64,000 bases of DNA from Aurantimonas sp. HBX-1 (GCF_021391535.1 NZ_CP090066.1:1-64000), one strand, 5' to 3'. Numbered from the stretch's first letter, positions 23,049-32,476 are shown. A program made the numbers and translations. Notes: generated by a model from the sequence alone, not told the origin.

Positions 23049-23738
23049 CTAGGTGGGATACGCGCTGGCGCCGCCATGCGCGGCGGACCATTCCATTGGA
23101 TTGTTGAGGAAGGCTTCCACTTCGCCGAGCGTCCGGTCGTCGAAATAGCCCTGGTCCTTGGCGACCTTCAGCACGTCCCACCACGTCGCGAGCGAATGCA
23201 TCTGCAGCCCGAAATCGCCGAGCACCTTCTTGGTGTCGGGGAAGATGTCGTAGTGGAAGATGACGAAGGTGTGCTCCACCGTCATGCCGGCGGCGCGCAT
23301 CGCCTCGCAGAAGTTGATCTTGGAGCGTCCGTCGGTCGAGAGGTCCTCGACGAGGACGACGCGGGCGCCTTCGCGGAAATCCCCCTCGATCTGCGCGTCG
23401 CGGCCGAAGCCCTTGGGCTTCTTGCGGACATACTGCATGGGCAGGGAAAGCCGGTCGGCGATCCAGGCCGCGAAGGGGATGCCGGCCGTCTCGCCGCCGG
23501 CGATGGCGTCGACCGACTCGAAGCCGATGTCGCGCAGGATGACCGAGGCGGCGAAGTCCATCAGCGTGGTGCGCACGCGCGGATAGGAGATCAGCTTGCG
23601 GCAGTCGATATAGACCGGGCTCGCCCAGCCGGAGGTGAAACGGTAAGGCTCGTCGGCCCTGAAGTGAACCGCCTTCACCTCCAGAAGCATTTTCGCGGTG
23701 AGTTCGGCGATCAGCGTCTTGTCGGTGAAGCTCGTCAC
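23049..23738 (-). CDS. pyrE: Orotate phosphoribosyltransferase
   Basis: Converts orotate and PRPP to OMP in pyrimidine synthesis. The 229-residue alphaproteobacterial form has FTSGWASPVYIDCRKLISYPRVR, the KKPKGFGR flexible-loop lysines and the PRPP-binding motif VVLVEDLSTDGRSK. The start is GTG 23738 with AAAGGAC upstream. It stands alone, convergent with the second phosphonate locus. PyrE consumes PRPP, the product of the PhnN reaction, but that link is metabolic, not operonic. Confidence 0.93.
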   Translation of the reverse strand: MTSFTDKTLIAELTAKMLLEVKAVHFRADEPYRFTSGWASPVYIDCRKLISYPRVRTTLMDFAASVILRDIGFESVDAIAGGETAGIPFAAWIADRLSLPMQYVRKKPKGFGRDAQIEGDFREGARVVLVEDLSTDGRSKINFCEAMRAAGMTVEHTFVIFHYDIFPDTKKVLGDFGLQMHSLATWWDVLKVAKDQGYFDDRTLGEVEAFLNNPMEWSAAHGGASAYPT

Positions 23739-23824
23739 AGGTCCGTCCTTTTCTGGATACCGTCCGCCCGGCCGCCATCGGCGCCGATCGACCGACGGCG
23801 CCTCGTTCTCCGGACGCCGTACCC

Positions 23825-23896
23825 TTAATCGCTCTTTTCCCGCGCCCACAACACCCCCGGCGGGGTTTCCTCCGGCAAATGACGGGATCGCGCCAT
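23825..23896 (-). CDS. Possible 23-residue leader ORF upstream of pyrE
   Basis: ATG 23896 has a strong AAGGAG six bases upstream and opens a 23-codon ORF (starting MARSRHLPEETPPG) ending at TAA. It lies 86 bases before the pyrE GTG, on the same strand. Between them is a hairpin with arms GGCGCCG/CGGCGCC (23780-23802). Together these look like a translated leader, but no attenuation logic is provable by eye. The rest of the 355-base gap between pyrE and the deaminase (23739-24093) shows no other gene. Confidence 0.3.
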   Translation of the reverse strand: MARSRHLPEETPPGVLWAREKSD

Positions 23897-24093
23897 GTCC
23901 GGCTCTCCTTCAACTGCTGCACCGCGCTGGATGGAGCCGTCTTCGGGCCCCGGCGCCCGCCATGCCTCCGCGCCGCCGCGACCGCCCGGGCGCTTGCGAT
24001 CGCACACGATAGGCGCAGTTGGCGCTGCCGCAGGTGCAGCGCCGTCCGATCCGTGCTCCAAGCATCCCGGTTGCCAATTCACGAGGACGCCTG

Positions 24094-24840
24094 ATGCAGA
24101 TCGAGATCCATGCCGACAGCGGCGCCCTGGCCAAGGCGGCCGCGGCGCAGGGAGCCGAGGCCATCCGCGCTGCCGTGGCCGCCAAGGGCAGCGCCGTCGT
24201 CGTGCTGGCGACGGGCGCCAGCCAGATCGCCATGCTGGCTGAACTGACGCGCGCCGACCTCGACTGGACCAAGGTCACGGTCTTCCATCTCGACGAATAT
24301 GTCGGCCTCGGCATCGACCATCCGGCGAGCTTCCGCCGCTATCTGCAGGAGCGCTTCGTCGATCAGGTGGCGGGGCTGAAGGCCTTCGTCGCGGTGGACG
24401 GCGACGCCGACGACATCGCGGCCGAAGTCGCCCGGCTCAACCGGCTTCTCGCCGGCGCAACCGTCGACGTCTGCTTCGCCGGCATCGGCGAGAACTGCCA
24501 TCTCGCCTTCAACGATCCGCCGGCGGATTTCGCGGCGGAGGATCCCTACATCGTAGTCGAGCTGGACGAGGCGTGCCGGCGCCAGCAGCTTGGCGAGGGC
24601 TGGTTCCCGACGCTCGAGGACGTGCCGCGCCGGGCGGTGTCGATGAGCGTTTGCCAGATCATGAAGGCGCAGACGATCGTCCTGTCGGTGCCGGACGAGC
24701 GGAAGGCCGAGGCCGTGGCGCAAGCCGTCGAGACCGAGGTCTCGCCCGCTTTTCCCGCCTCGATCCTGCAGCGCCATCCCGCCACCACGCTGCATCTCGA
24801 CCCGGCCTCCGCCAGCCGGCTGAAGCCCGGCGCCGCCTGA
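24094..24840 (+). CDS. nagB: Glucosamine-6-phosphate deaminase family protein
   Basis: 248-residue protein of the NagB/6-phosphogluconolactonase family: VVLATGASQIAML phosphate loop, VTVFHLDEYVGL with the catalytic aspartate, and GIGENCHLAFNDPP. The family reaction is glucosamine-6-phosphate to fructose-6-phosphate and ammonia. E. coli NagB has GTP(S/T) in the first loop where this has TGAS, so an alternative sugar-phosphate substrate is possible. It is monocistronic, convergent with the polyol operon; no nagA is nearby. Confidence 0.75.
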   Translation: MQIEIHADSGALAKAAAAQGAEAIRAAVAAKGSAVVVLATGASQIAMLAELTRADLDWTKVTVFHLDEYVGLGIDHPASFRRYLQERFVDQVAGLKAFVAVDGDADDIAAEVARLNRLLAGATVDVCFAGIGENCHLAFNDPPADFAAEDPYIVVELDEACRRQQLGEGWFPTLEDVPRRAVSMSVCQIMKAQTIVLSVPDERKAEAVAQAVETEVSPAFPASILQRHPATTLHLDPASASRLKPGAA

Positions 24841-24878
24841 GGGCGCCGGCAGGGCTGCAAGGCGGCCGGCCCGCCAGG

Positions 24879-26546
24879 CTAGGCCTGCGCCGCCCCCGTG
24901 CCGGGCGCGGCATCCGCAGCCGGCGAAGCCAGCGCGCGGATCTCGCGCTCGGCCCGCTGCAGGATCTCGTAGGCGCGGCGCTTGCGGGCATGGAAGGCGG
25001 CAAGCGCCGGGTTGGGCGCGATCTCCTCGCCCACCCGGCACATCTGCGCGGCGGCGTGGGCAATGTCGGGAAAGGCCCCGGCGGCGACCGCGCCGATGAT
25101 CGCGCCGCCGAGCAGGACCGGCTCGGGCGTCCGGGGCAGGGCGACGGTCAGCCCGGTCGCGTCGGCAAGGATTCGACGCAGCAGCGGCGAACGGGCCGCC
25201 CCGCCCGAGGCGACGATCGTGCCGAGGCCGACTCCCTTGTCGCGCATCGCCTCGACGATCTGGCCGGTGCCGTAGGACAGGCCGCAAAGCCCGGCGACGA
25301 AGAGGCGGACGAGGCTCGCCTCGCTGGTCTCGAGGCCGAGGCCGGCGATCACCGCAGTGGCGTCGGGGTCGGCCTCCGGCGAACGGTTGCCGAGGAATTC
25401 CGGGACGATGTGCAGCCCCCCGGCGAGCGTCGCCGCCGCCTCGACCGAGCCGGCGGTCTCGATCGCCCGGCGCTCCAGATGGTCGAGCACCGAACGGCCT
25501 TCGGCGGCCGCCGTCGCCTTGGCCGCCGCGAAGGCCGGATGCAGCGCGACGAGATAGTCGAGCGCCGCCCCATAGGCCGACTGGCCGCCCTCCAGCAGCC
25601 AGTAGCCGGGCAGCAGCGAGTCCTTGTACGGGCCCCAGACGCCGTCGACGAAGGCGACGTCGCGCGTCACCGCCATGGCGCAGGACGAGGTGCCCATGAT
25701 CAGCGCCAGTTCGGCCGAGGGCTCGGCGGCGCTGCCGTCGGCGCGGCGCCCACCCAGCGTGCCGATGCCGCCGGAATGCGCGTCGATGACCGGGGCGCCG
25801 ACCGGCGTGCCGGCGGGCAGGCCGAAATCGGCGGCGGCGGCTTCGCCGAGGCCGTTGCCGAGCGGCGTCGCGATGTCGACCACCTCGGCGCCGATGCGCA
25901 CGAAATCCTCCGCGGCGAATTCCTCCAGCCCGACGGTGCGGAAATAGTCGGGGTCCCAGCGGCCCTCATGCGCGAGATAGGTCCATTTGCAGGTGAGGGT
26001 GCAGACCGAGCGGGCAAGGCTGCCGGTGGCCCGCCAGGAGAGATAGTCGGCAAGGTCGAAGAAATGCGCGGCGCGGGCGAAGATTTCGGGCCGATTCTCC
26101 TTCAGCCACAGCAGCTTGGGCGTCTCCATCTCCGGCGAGATGACGCCGCCGACATAGCGCAGCACCGGATGCTTCGTCGCGTTGATGCGGCGCGTCTGGT
26201 CGAGGGCGCGGTGGTCCATCCAGACGATGATGTCGCGCTGGGGATCCTCAGAAGGGCCGACCGGCAGCCCCTTGCCGTCGGCGCCAACGACGACCAGCGA
26301 ACAGGTCGCGTCGAAGCCGAGGCCCTTGACCGCGGCGGGCTCGATCCCGGCCTTCTCGACCGCCTCGCGCACCGAGGCGACGACGGCGGCCCAGATGTCG
26401 GCGGAGGACTGCTCGACGAGGCCGTGGTCCTCGCGCCACAGGCGGATGTCGCGCCGGGCGGTGCCGAGCAGCCGCCCCTCGCGGTCGAAGACCCCGGCGC
26501 GCGCGCTGCCCGTGCCGACGTCGACGCCGATGAAAGCCTCGCCCAT
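24879..26546 (-). CDS. FGGY-family pentulose kinase (D-ribulokinase-like)
   Basis: 555-residue cytoplasmic kinase starting IGVDVGTGSARAGVFD, with GFDATCSLVVVG, WMDHRAL, PEMETPKLLWLKEN, SVCTLTCKWTYLAHE, GTSSCAM and the C-terminal ATP motif ASGGAARSPLLRRILAD. This pattern is that of RbtB/YgcE-type D-ribulokinases rather than xylulokinase. GGGGAGG before ATG 26546 decides the start over 26561. Last gene of the polyol operon; it would phosphorylate the ketose made by the two dehydrogenases upstream. Confidence 0.85.
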   Translation of the reverse strand: MGEAFIGVDVGTGSARAGVFDREGRLLGTARRDIRLWREDHGLVEQSSADIWAAVVASVREAVEKAGIEPAAVKGLGFDATCSLVVVGADGKGLPVGPSEDPQRDIIVWMDHRALDQTRRINATKHPVLRYVGGVISPEMETPKLLWLKENRPEIFARAAHFFDLADYLSWRATGSLARSVCTLTCKWTYLAHEGRWDPDYFRTVGLEEFAAEDFVRIGAEVVDIATPLGNGLGEAAAADFGLPAGTPVGAPVIDAHSGGIGTLGGRRADGSAAEPSAELALIMGTSSCAMAVTRDVAFVDGVWGPYKDSLLPGYWLLEGGQSAYGAALDYLVALHPAFAAAKATAAAEGRSVLDHLERRAIETAGSVEAAATLAGGLHIVPEFLGNRSPEADPDATAVIAGLGLETSEASLVRLFVAGLCGLSYGTGQIVEAMRDKGVGLGTIVASGGAARSPLLRRILADATGLTVALPRTPEPVLLGGAIIGAVAAGAFPDIAHAAAQMCRVGEEIAPNPALAAFHARKRRAYEILQRAEREIRALASPAADAAPGTGAAQA

Positions 26547-26641
26547 ACCCAACCTCCCCACGAAAATCCCCCGCGCCTTTCGGGCGCGAGGGACGGGGTA
26601 GCACAGCTCGGGAGGAGCGGCGAAGGGCCGGCAGGATCAAA

Positions 26642-27418
26642 TCACCAGCAGGTGTAGCCACCATCGGCGAGGACGATCGAACCGGTCATCAGGCTGGAGG
26701 CGTCGCTGGCCAGGAAGTGGACGACCGAGGCGATCTCGTCGGGCTGGCCGACGCGGCCCATCGGCGTCATCTCCAGCCAGACCTTGTACATGTCCGGGTC
26801 TTCCTCGATCCCGAACTTGGTCAGCGGCGTCTCGATATAGGTCGGCGCCACGGCATTGACGCGCACGCCGCGCCGGCCCCATTCGGCGGCGAGCGACTTG
26901 GTGAGATGGTGCACCGCCGCCTTGGAAGCGTTGTAGAAGCTCTGCGGCTGCGGCTTGTTGACGATGAAGCCGGACATCGAGCCGATATTGACGATCGAGC
27001 CGGAGCCCGCCTCCAGCATCTTCCGGCCGAACTCGCGGCAGCACCAGAACAGCCCGTCGAGATTGACGTCCATGTGGAAGCGCCAGTGCTCGTCGCTGGT
27101 GTCCTCGGCCCGCACGTCGGACTTGGCGACGCCGGCATTGTTGACGAGGATGTCGACGCGGCCGTGATCGGCGACCACCTTGTCGGCCAGCGCTGCGACG
27201 TCGGCCGACCTGGTCACGTCGACCGTCGCGCCGTGCGCCGCATGGCCTTTTTCCTTGAGGCGCGCCACGCAGGCCTCGACCCGCGACGGGTCCATGTCGG
27301 CGACGACCACCGTCGCGCCGGCCTCGGCCAATGCCGTGGCGCAGGCCTCGCCGATGCCCTGTCCGGCGCCGGTGACGACGGCGACCCGGCCGGTCAGATC
27401 GAATTTTTCGAGATACAT
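26642..27418 (-). CDS. SDR polyol dehydrogenase (galactitol/D-arabinitol type)
   Basis: 258-residue short-chain dehydrogenase: cofactor motif VVTGAGQGIGEA, NNAG, catalytic serine in VNIGSMSGFIVN, YNASKAAVHHL (YxxxK), end GSIVLADGGYTCW. The GSMSG...VN and TPMGR segments resemble galactitol and D-arabinitol dehydrogenases. It sits between smoS and the kinase, 21 bases from smoS, the position that in Rhodobacter is held by mannitol dehydrogenase mtlK. Substrate not determinable; a pentitol fits the ribulokinase. Confidence 0.8.
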   Translation of the reverse strand: MYLEKFDLTGRVAVVTGAGQGIGEACATALAEAGATVVVADMDPSRVEACVARLKEKGHAAHGATVDVTRSADVAALADKVVADHGRVDILVNNAGVAKSDVRAEDTSDEHWRFHMDVNLDGLFWCCREFGRKMLEAGSGSIVNIGSMSGFIVNKPQPQSFYNASKAAVHHLTKSLAAEWGRRGVRVNAVAPTYIETPLTKFGIEEDPDMYKVWLEMTPMGRVGQPDEIASVVHFLASDASSLMTGSIVLADGGYTCW

Positions 27419-27439
27419 TTCCTGCGATCCTGTTGCAGT

Positions 27440-28210
27440 TCAACTCATCCAGTTGCCGCCGTCGACATTGTAGGTCTGCGACACGACATACCGGCTCTCA
27501 TCGGAGGCGAGGAAGATCGCCATGCCGGTCAGATCCTCTGCGGTTCCCATGCGGCCGAACGGCACTTCGGCGGCGACCTGCCGCTTCTTCTCGCCCGGCT
27601 GCAGGTTCTCGTATTTCGCGAACAGCGCGTCGACGCCGTCCCAGTGCTCGCCGTCCACCACGCCGGGGGCGATGGCGTTGACGTTGATGCCGTGTTTGAT
27701 CAGCGCGAGGCCCGCCGACTGGGTCAGCGAGATCACCGCCGCCTTGGTGGCGCAGTAGACCGTCACCAGCGCCTCGCCGCGCCGGCCCGCCTGGCTCGCC
27801 ATGTTGATGATCTTGCCGCCGCGCCCGGCCGCGATCATCGCCCGCGAGACGGCGCGCATCATGAACAGCGGGCCCTTCACGTTGACTGCGAACAGCCTCT
27901 CGTAGGACGCTTCGGTCACCTCGTTGACCGGCGCCATGTCGAACAGGGCGGCGTTGTTGACGAGGATGTCGATCGGCGCCTCGGCGGCAAGACTTTCGAC
28001 CAGCGCGTCGACGGCATCGACGTTGGTCACGTCGAGCTGGCGCCACTGCGTGCCCTGGCCGATCTCCTCGGCGGCGCGGGCCGCGGCATCGGCGTCGATG
28101 TCGAGCAGCACGACGCCGGCGCCTTCGCGCACATAGGCCTCGGCGAACGCCTTGCCGATGCCGCGCCCGGCGCCGGTGATCAGCGCGCGCCTGCCTTCGA
28201 GACGTCTCAT
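27440..28210 (-). CDS. smoS: Sorbitol (L-iditol 2-) dehydrogenase SmoS
   Basis: 256-residue SDR oxidising sorbitol to fructose (and related polyols). Very similar throughout to Rhodobacter SmoS as I recall it: FAEAYVREGAGV, NNAALFDMAP, KIINMASQAGRRGEALV, YCATKAAVISLTQSAGL, GINVNAIAPGVVDGEHWDGVDA and the end TYNVDGGNWMS. The start overlaps the stop of the ABC ATPase gene by four bases (ATGA), a tight operon link. Confidence 0.92.
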   Translation of the reverse strand: MRRLEGRRALITGAGRGIGKAFAEAYVREGAGVVLLDIDADAAARAAEEIGQGTQWRQLDVTNVDAVDALVESLAAEAPIDILVNNAALFDMAPVNEVTEASYERLFAVNVKGPLFMMRAVSRAMIAAGRGGKIINMASQAGRRGEALVTVYCATKAAVISLTQSAGLALIKHGINVNAIAPGVVDGEHWDGVDALFAKYENLQPGEKKRQVAAEVPFGRMGTAEDLTGMAIFLASDESRYVVSQTYNVDGGNWMS

Positions 28211-29208
28211 CGAATGCCCAGCCCCTGGTCGTCGAAGCGGTGGATGTGGGCCTCCTCGGGCGTCAGCCAGACCGGGTCGCCGTGGCGGACCCGGTAGTCG
28301 CCGGGCGAGCGGGCGGTCACCTGCTCGCCGCTGTCGAGCTTGACGTGGACGAAGGTGTCGGAGCCGAGATGTTCCGATACGCCGGCCGTGCCCTTGAGCA
28401 GCCCGCTGGTGCTGGAGATCGCCAGGTGCTCGGGCCGGATACCGACGGTCGGCGCGCCGAACTGGCTGGCATAGGTGCCGGTGAGGAAGTTCATCCGCGG
28501 CGAGCCGATGAAGCCGGCGACGAAGCGGTTGGCGGGCCGGGCGTAGAGCTCCAGCGGCGAGCCCACCTGCTCGACCCGGCCGCGGTTGAGCACGACGATC
28601 TTGTCGGCCATGGTCATCGCCTCGACCTGATCGTGGGTGACGTAGATCATCGTCGTCTGCAGCTGCTGGTGCAGTTCGGAGAGCTCCAGCCGCATGTTGA
28701 CGCGCAGCGCCGCGTCGAGATTCGACAGCGGCTCGTCGAACAGGAAGCCTTTCGGCTGGCGCACGATCGCCCGGCCGATGGCGACGCGCTGGCGCTGGCC
28801 GCCGGAGAGGTCGCGCGGGCGGCGTTCGAGATAGTCGGTGAGGTTCAGCGTCGCCGCCGCTTCCTCGACCCGCTTGGCGATATCGGCCTTGGACTGGCCG
28901 GCCATCTTCAGCGGAAAGCCGATATTGGCGCGCACGCTCATGTGCGGATAGAGCGCGTAGGACTGGAACACCATCGCCAGCTGGCGCTTGGCTGGCGATA
29001 CCGACGTGACGTCCTGGCCGTCGATGCGGATCTCACCGCCGGAGACGTCCTCGAGCCCGGCGATCAGGCGCAGCAGGGTCGACTTGCCGCAGCCGGACGG
29101 GCCGACGAAGACAACGAACTCGCCGTCCGCGATGTCGAGGTCGAGCCCCGGGATGATGACGACGTCGCCGAAGCTCTTGCTGACGTTGCGAAGGGTGATG
29201 GCGCTCAT
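28207..29208 (-). CDS. smoK: Polyol ABC transporter ATP-binding protein SmoK
   Basis: 333-residue MalK-type ATPase: Walker A GPSGCGKST, signature LSGGQRQRVAIGRAIVR, Walker B GFLFDEPLSNLDA, switch VTHDQVEAMTMAD, plus a C-terminal TOBE domain (VGIRPEHL). It energises SmoEFG polyol uptake. Ten bases separate it from smoG. Confidence 0.9.
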   Translation of the reverse strand: MSAITLRNVSKSFGDVVIIPGLDLDIADGEFVVFVGPSGCGKSTLLRLIAGLEDVSGGEIRIDGQDVTSVSPAKRQLAMVFQSYALYPHMSVRANIGFPLKMAGQSKADIAKRVEEAAATLNLTDYLERRPRDLSGGQRQRVAIGRAIVRQPKGFLFDEPLSNLDAALRVNMRLELSELHQQLQTTMIYVTHDQVEAMTMADKIVVLNRGRVEQVGSPLELYARPANRFVAGFIGSPRMNFLTGTYASQFGAPTVGIRPEHLAISSTSGLLKGTAGVSEHLGSDTFVHVKLDSGEQVTARSPGDYRVRHGDPVWLTPEEAHIHRFDDQGLGIR

Positions 29209-29217
29209 GGCGGGCTC

Positions 29218-30048
29218 CTACTTGACGGCGCCGAAGGTCAGGCCGCGCACGAGCTGGCGCTGCGAGAACCATCCGATGATGAGGATCGGCGCGATGGCCA
29301 TGGTCGAGGCCGCCGACAGCTTGGCGTAGAAATTGCCCTGCGGGCTGGAGAACGAGGCGATGAACGCGGTCAGCGGCGCCGCATCGGTCGTCGTCAGGTT
29401 CAGCGTCCAGAACGCCTCGTTCCAGGCGAGGATCACCGACAACAGGACGGTGGAGGCGATGCCGGGGACGGCCATCGGCGCCAGCACCTGGGTGATCTCC
29501 TTCATCAGCGTCGCGCCGTCCATGCGCGCCGCCTCGAGGATCTCGACCGGGATTTCGCGGAAATAGGTGTAGAGCATCCAGACCATGATCGGCAGGTTGA
29601 TCAGGAACAGGACGACGATCAGGCCGGTCCGCGTGTCGAGCAGGCCCATGTCGCGGAAGATCAGGTAGATCGGCACCAGCACGCCGACGGCCGGCAGCAT
29701 CTTGGTCGAGAGCATCCACAACAGGATGTTCTTGGTCGACTTGGTCGGCGAGAACGCCATCGCCCAGGCCGCCGGGACGGCGAAGATCAGCCCGACCAGG
29801 GTCGAGCCGAGCGCCAGGTAGACCGAGTTCATCATGAAGCGGAAATAGTTCGAGCGCTCCTGCACCTCGACGTAGTTCTCCAGCGTCCAGTCGAAGAACA
29901 CCCATTGCGGCGGGATCGAGATCGCTGCGAGCTCGGTCTTGAACGAGGTGATCACGGTCCAGAGCACCGGAAAGAAGATCAGCAGGCCGACCGTCCAGCC
30001 GAGGACGGTGAAGCCGATCTTGCGGCGGGTGGAGACTGCGCGGGCCAT
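29218..30048 (-). CDS. smoG: Polyol ABC transporter permease SmoG
   Basis: 276-residue CUT1 permease with six membrane segments. The EAA loop is EILEAARMDGATLMKEITQVLAPMAVPGI. The N-terminus is short and cytoplasmic (STRRKIGFTVLGW). Pairs with SmoF in the inner membrane; 13 bases after the smoF stop. Confidence 0.9.
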   Translation of the reverse strand: MARAVSTRRKIGFTVLGWTVGLLIFFPVLWTVITSFKTELAAISIPPQWVFFDWTLENYVEVQERSNYFRFMMNSVYLALGSTLVGLIFAVPAAWAMAFSPTKSTKNILLWMLSTKMLPAVGVLVPIYLIFRDMGLLDTRTGLIVVLFLINLPIMVWMLYTYFREIPVEILEAARMDGATLMKEITQVLAPMAVPGIASTVLLSVILAWNEAFWTLNLTTTDAAPLTAFIASFSSPQGNFYAKLSAASTMAIAPILIIGWFSQRQLVRGLTFGAVK

Positions 30049-30061
30049 GATCCTGTCTCCC

Positions 30062-30934
30062 TTACGCGTCGAGGTTCTTGCCGATGAGGCGGACGAGGAA
30101 GAAGGCGACGATGTTGGCCAGCACCACGGCGACGATGCCGCCCGCCGAGGCGCCGCCGACGTCGAACTGCAGCAGCGCCTGGCTGTAGACGAGATACGGG
30201 ATGTTGGTGGTCTGCAGGCCCGGCCCGCCGCTCGTCGTCACGTAGATCTCGGCGAAGATCGACAGCAGGAAGATGGTCTGGATCAGGATCACCACGGTGA
30301 TCGCGCGGGCCATGTGCGGCAGGGTGATGTACCAGAAGATCGATAGCGCCTTGGCGCCGTCCATCTCGGCGGCTTCCTTCTGGTCCTCCGACAGCGACTG
30401 CAGGGCGGTCAGCAGGATCAGCGTCGAGAAGGGCAGCCACTGCCAGGCGACGATGATGATCACGGCGGTCAGCGGCGCGTTGGAAAACCAGTCGATCGCG
30501 CCGATCCCGACGAACTCGAGGGCCTGGCCGATCACCCCGTAGACCGGGTTCATCATCATGTTCTTCCAGACCAGCGCGGCGACGGTCGGCATGACGAAGA
30601 ACGGCGCGATGACCAGCAGCCGGACGATCGAGACGCCGTAGAAGACCTGGTCGAGGAGGAGGGCGAGCAGGATGCCCCCGCCGACGGTGATGATCAGAAC
30701 GCCGACGACCAGCGTCAGGGTGTTCTGCAGGGCGGTCAGGAAGGCGGGGTCGGAGAGGAAGAAGCGGTAGTTCATCAGGCCGATGAACGGCGTCTCGGCG
30801 GGGTTGAACAGATTGTAGTTCAGGGTCGAGAAATACAGCGTCAGCGACAGCGGCACGATCATCCAGATCAGCAGCGCGATCACGGAGGGCGCCATCATCA
30901 GGCGCGCGGCCGACTTCGTCTGGAGTGTCGCCAT
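30062..30934 (-). CDS. smoF: Polyol ABC transporter permease SmoF
   Basis: 290-residue CUT1 permease (start ATLQTKSAARLMMAPSVIALLIWMIVPL) with the EAA loop SEDQKEAAEMDGAKALSIFWYITLPHMARAI. Partner of SmoG. The 181-base gap to smoE holds two strong hairpins rather than a gene. Confidence 0.9.
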   Translation of the reverse strand: MATLQTKSAARLMMAPSVIALLIWMIVPLSLTLYFSTLNYNLFNPAETPFIGLMNYRFFLSDPAFLTALQNTLTLVVGVLIITVGGGILLALLLDQVFYGVSIVRLLVIAPFFVMPTVAALVWKNMMMNPVYGVIGQALEFVGIGAIDWFSNAPLTAVIIIVAWQWLPFSTLILLTALQSLSEDQKEAAEMDGAKALSIFWYITLPHMARAITVVILIQTIFLLSIFAEIYVTTSGGPGLQTTNIPYLVYSQALLQFDVGGASAGGIVAVVLANIVAFFLVRLIGKNLDA

Positions 30935-31065
30935 CGGCGTGTTCCCTGTCTGGAACCGGCGGTCGGGATGCGTCCCGTCGTTAACCCGCGCAAAGGAGCG
31001 GCGGGAGGACGGGCGCGGCTGTCTAGGGCGTCGAAAGCGTTGGCGCGGCCCTGCGGCTGCGGGGT

Positions 31066-31118
31066 GAGGCGCCCCCTCGCAAGGGGACGCCTCTCGGTAA
31101 TTGCTCGGGAGGCAATTA
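31066..31118 (-). promoter_or_regulatory. Tandem hairpins at the 3' end of smoE
   Basis: Two stems in series: TAATTGC/GCAATTA (31098-31118, loop of seven), which includes the smoE stop codon, and GAGGCG-CCCC / GGGG-CGCCTC (31066-31093) with one mismatch. No T-run follows. Position right after the binding-protein gene suggests transcript stabilisation or partial termination before the permease genes. Confidence 0.5.
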
Positions 31119-32435
31119 CTTGATGTAGCCGGCGCGGGTCATCTCGCGGGTGGCCGCCTGCTGTGCCGCCGACAGCGCCTGCTCGACGCTCATGCTGCCG
31201 GATACTGCGGCCGCCATCTGCTGGCCGACGGCCGTGCCGAGGCCCTGGAACTCCGGGATCGCGGCGAACTGCAGCCCGACATAGGGCTTGTCGTCCTTGA
31301 TCGAGGGGTCGGCATTGTTGATGGCGTTGAGCGTCGCCTCGGCGAACGGCGCCTTGCTGGTATAGGCCTCGTTCTCGTAGAGCGAGGTGCGGGTGCCGGG
31401 GGGCACGTTGGCCCAGCCTTCCTTCTCGGCGACCAGCTCGAGATAGTCCTTCGACGTCGCCCAGCCGATGAAGGTCTCGGCGGCCTCGGCCTTCTGCGAA
31501 CCCGCCGGGATCGCCAGCGACCATGCCCACAGCCAGTTCGCGCCCTTGTTAGGGCAGTTCTCGATGCCGCACGGGAACGGCGCGAAGCCGACATTCTCGG
31601 CCACCTGGCTTTCCTTCGGGTTGGTCACGAAGGAGGCCGCCACGGTCGCGTCCATCCACATGGCGCAGCGGCCCTGATTGAACAGCGACAGGTTCTCGTT
31701 GAAGCCGTTCGAGGCGGCGCCCGGAGGCCCGTACTCGGTCATCATCCGCACATACTGGTCGACCGCGGTCTTCCAGCCTTCGCTCTCGAACTGCGGCTGC
31801 CAGGATGCATCGAAATAGTTGGCGCCGTAGGAGCGGGCCATCGCGCCGAGGAAGGCCATGTTCTCGCCCCAGCCCGGCTTGCCGCGCAGGCAGATGCCGT
31901 AGACGTCGTCATTGGTTTCCGAGATCTTCTTGGCGGCCTGCTCGATGAAATCCCAGGTCGGCGCCGCCGGCATTTCCAGTCCGGCCGCCTCGAACAGGTC
32001 CTTGCGGTAGAGCGTCATCGCGCTCTCGGCGTAGAACGGCGCGGCATAGAGCTTGCCGTTGGCCGACAGGGCCTCGCGGATCGGCGGCAGGATGTCGTCG
32101 ACGTCATAGTCGTCGCCGAGGTTTTCCAGCGGCACCAGCCAGTCGTTCGCGGCCCAGATCGGAACCTCGTAGGTGCCGATCGTCATCACGTCGAACTGGC
32201 CGCCCGAGGTGGCGATGTCGGTGGTGACGCGCTGGCGCAGCACGTTCTCCTCGAGCGTCACCCAGTTGAGGGCGATGTCGGGATGCTTCTCGGTGAAATC
32301 CTGCGTCAGACCCTGCATGCGGATCATGTCGCCGTTGTTGACCGTGGCGATGGTCAGCGTCGTCTGCGCCCCGGCCGCGCCGACGAACGCGAAAAGGGAA
32401 ATGGCACCTGTGGCTAAAGCACGGCGGAACATCAT
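31116..32435 (-). CDS. smoE: Polyol ABC transporter substrate-binding protein SmoE
   Basis: 439-residue extracellular solute-binding protein (family 1) with signal peptide MMFRRALATGAISLFAFVGAAGA. Typical segments: TIATVNNGDMIRMQGLTQDF, WVTLEENVLRQRVTTDIATS and GICLRGKPGWGENMAF, as in the sorbitol/mannitol SmoE. GGGAGG precedes the double ATG at 32435; a longer frame (32453) is less likely. First structural gene of the operon. Confidence 0.9.
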   Translation of the reverse strand: MMFRRALATGAISLFAFVGAAGAQTTLTIATVNNGDMIRMQGLTQDFTEKHPDIALNWVTLEENVLRQRVTTDIATSGGQFDVMTIGTYEVPIWAANDWLVPLENLGDDYDVDDILPPIREALSANGKLYAAPFYAESAMTLYRKDLFEAAGLEMPAAPTWDFIEQAAKKISETNDDVYGICLRGKPGWGENMAFLGAMARSYGANYFDASWQPQFESEGWKTAVDQYVRMMTEYGPPGAASNGFNENLSLFNQGRCAMWMDATVAASFVTNPKESQVAENVGFAPFPCGIENCPNKGANWLWAWSLAIPAGSQKAEAAETFIGWATSKDYLELVAEKEGWANVPPGTRTSLYENEAYTSKAPFAEATLNAINNADPSIKDDKPYVGLQFAAIPEFQGLGTAVGQQMAAAVSGSMSVEQALSAAQQAATREMTRAGYIK

Positions 32436-32476
32436 AAAGCCTCCCAGCTCCACGTGAGCAATTCTTCATTACCGGA

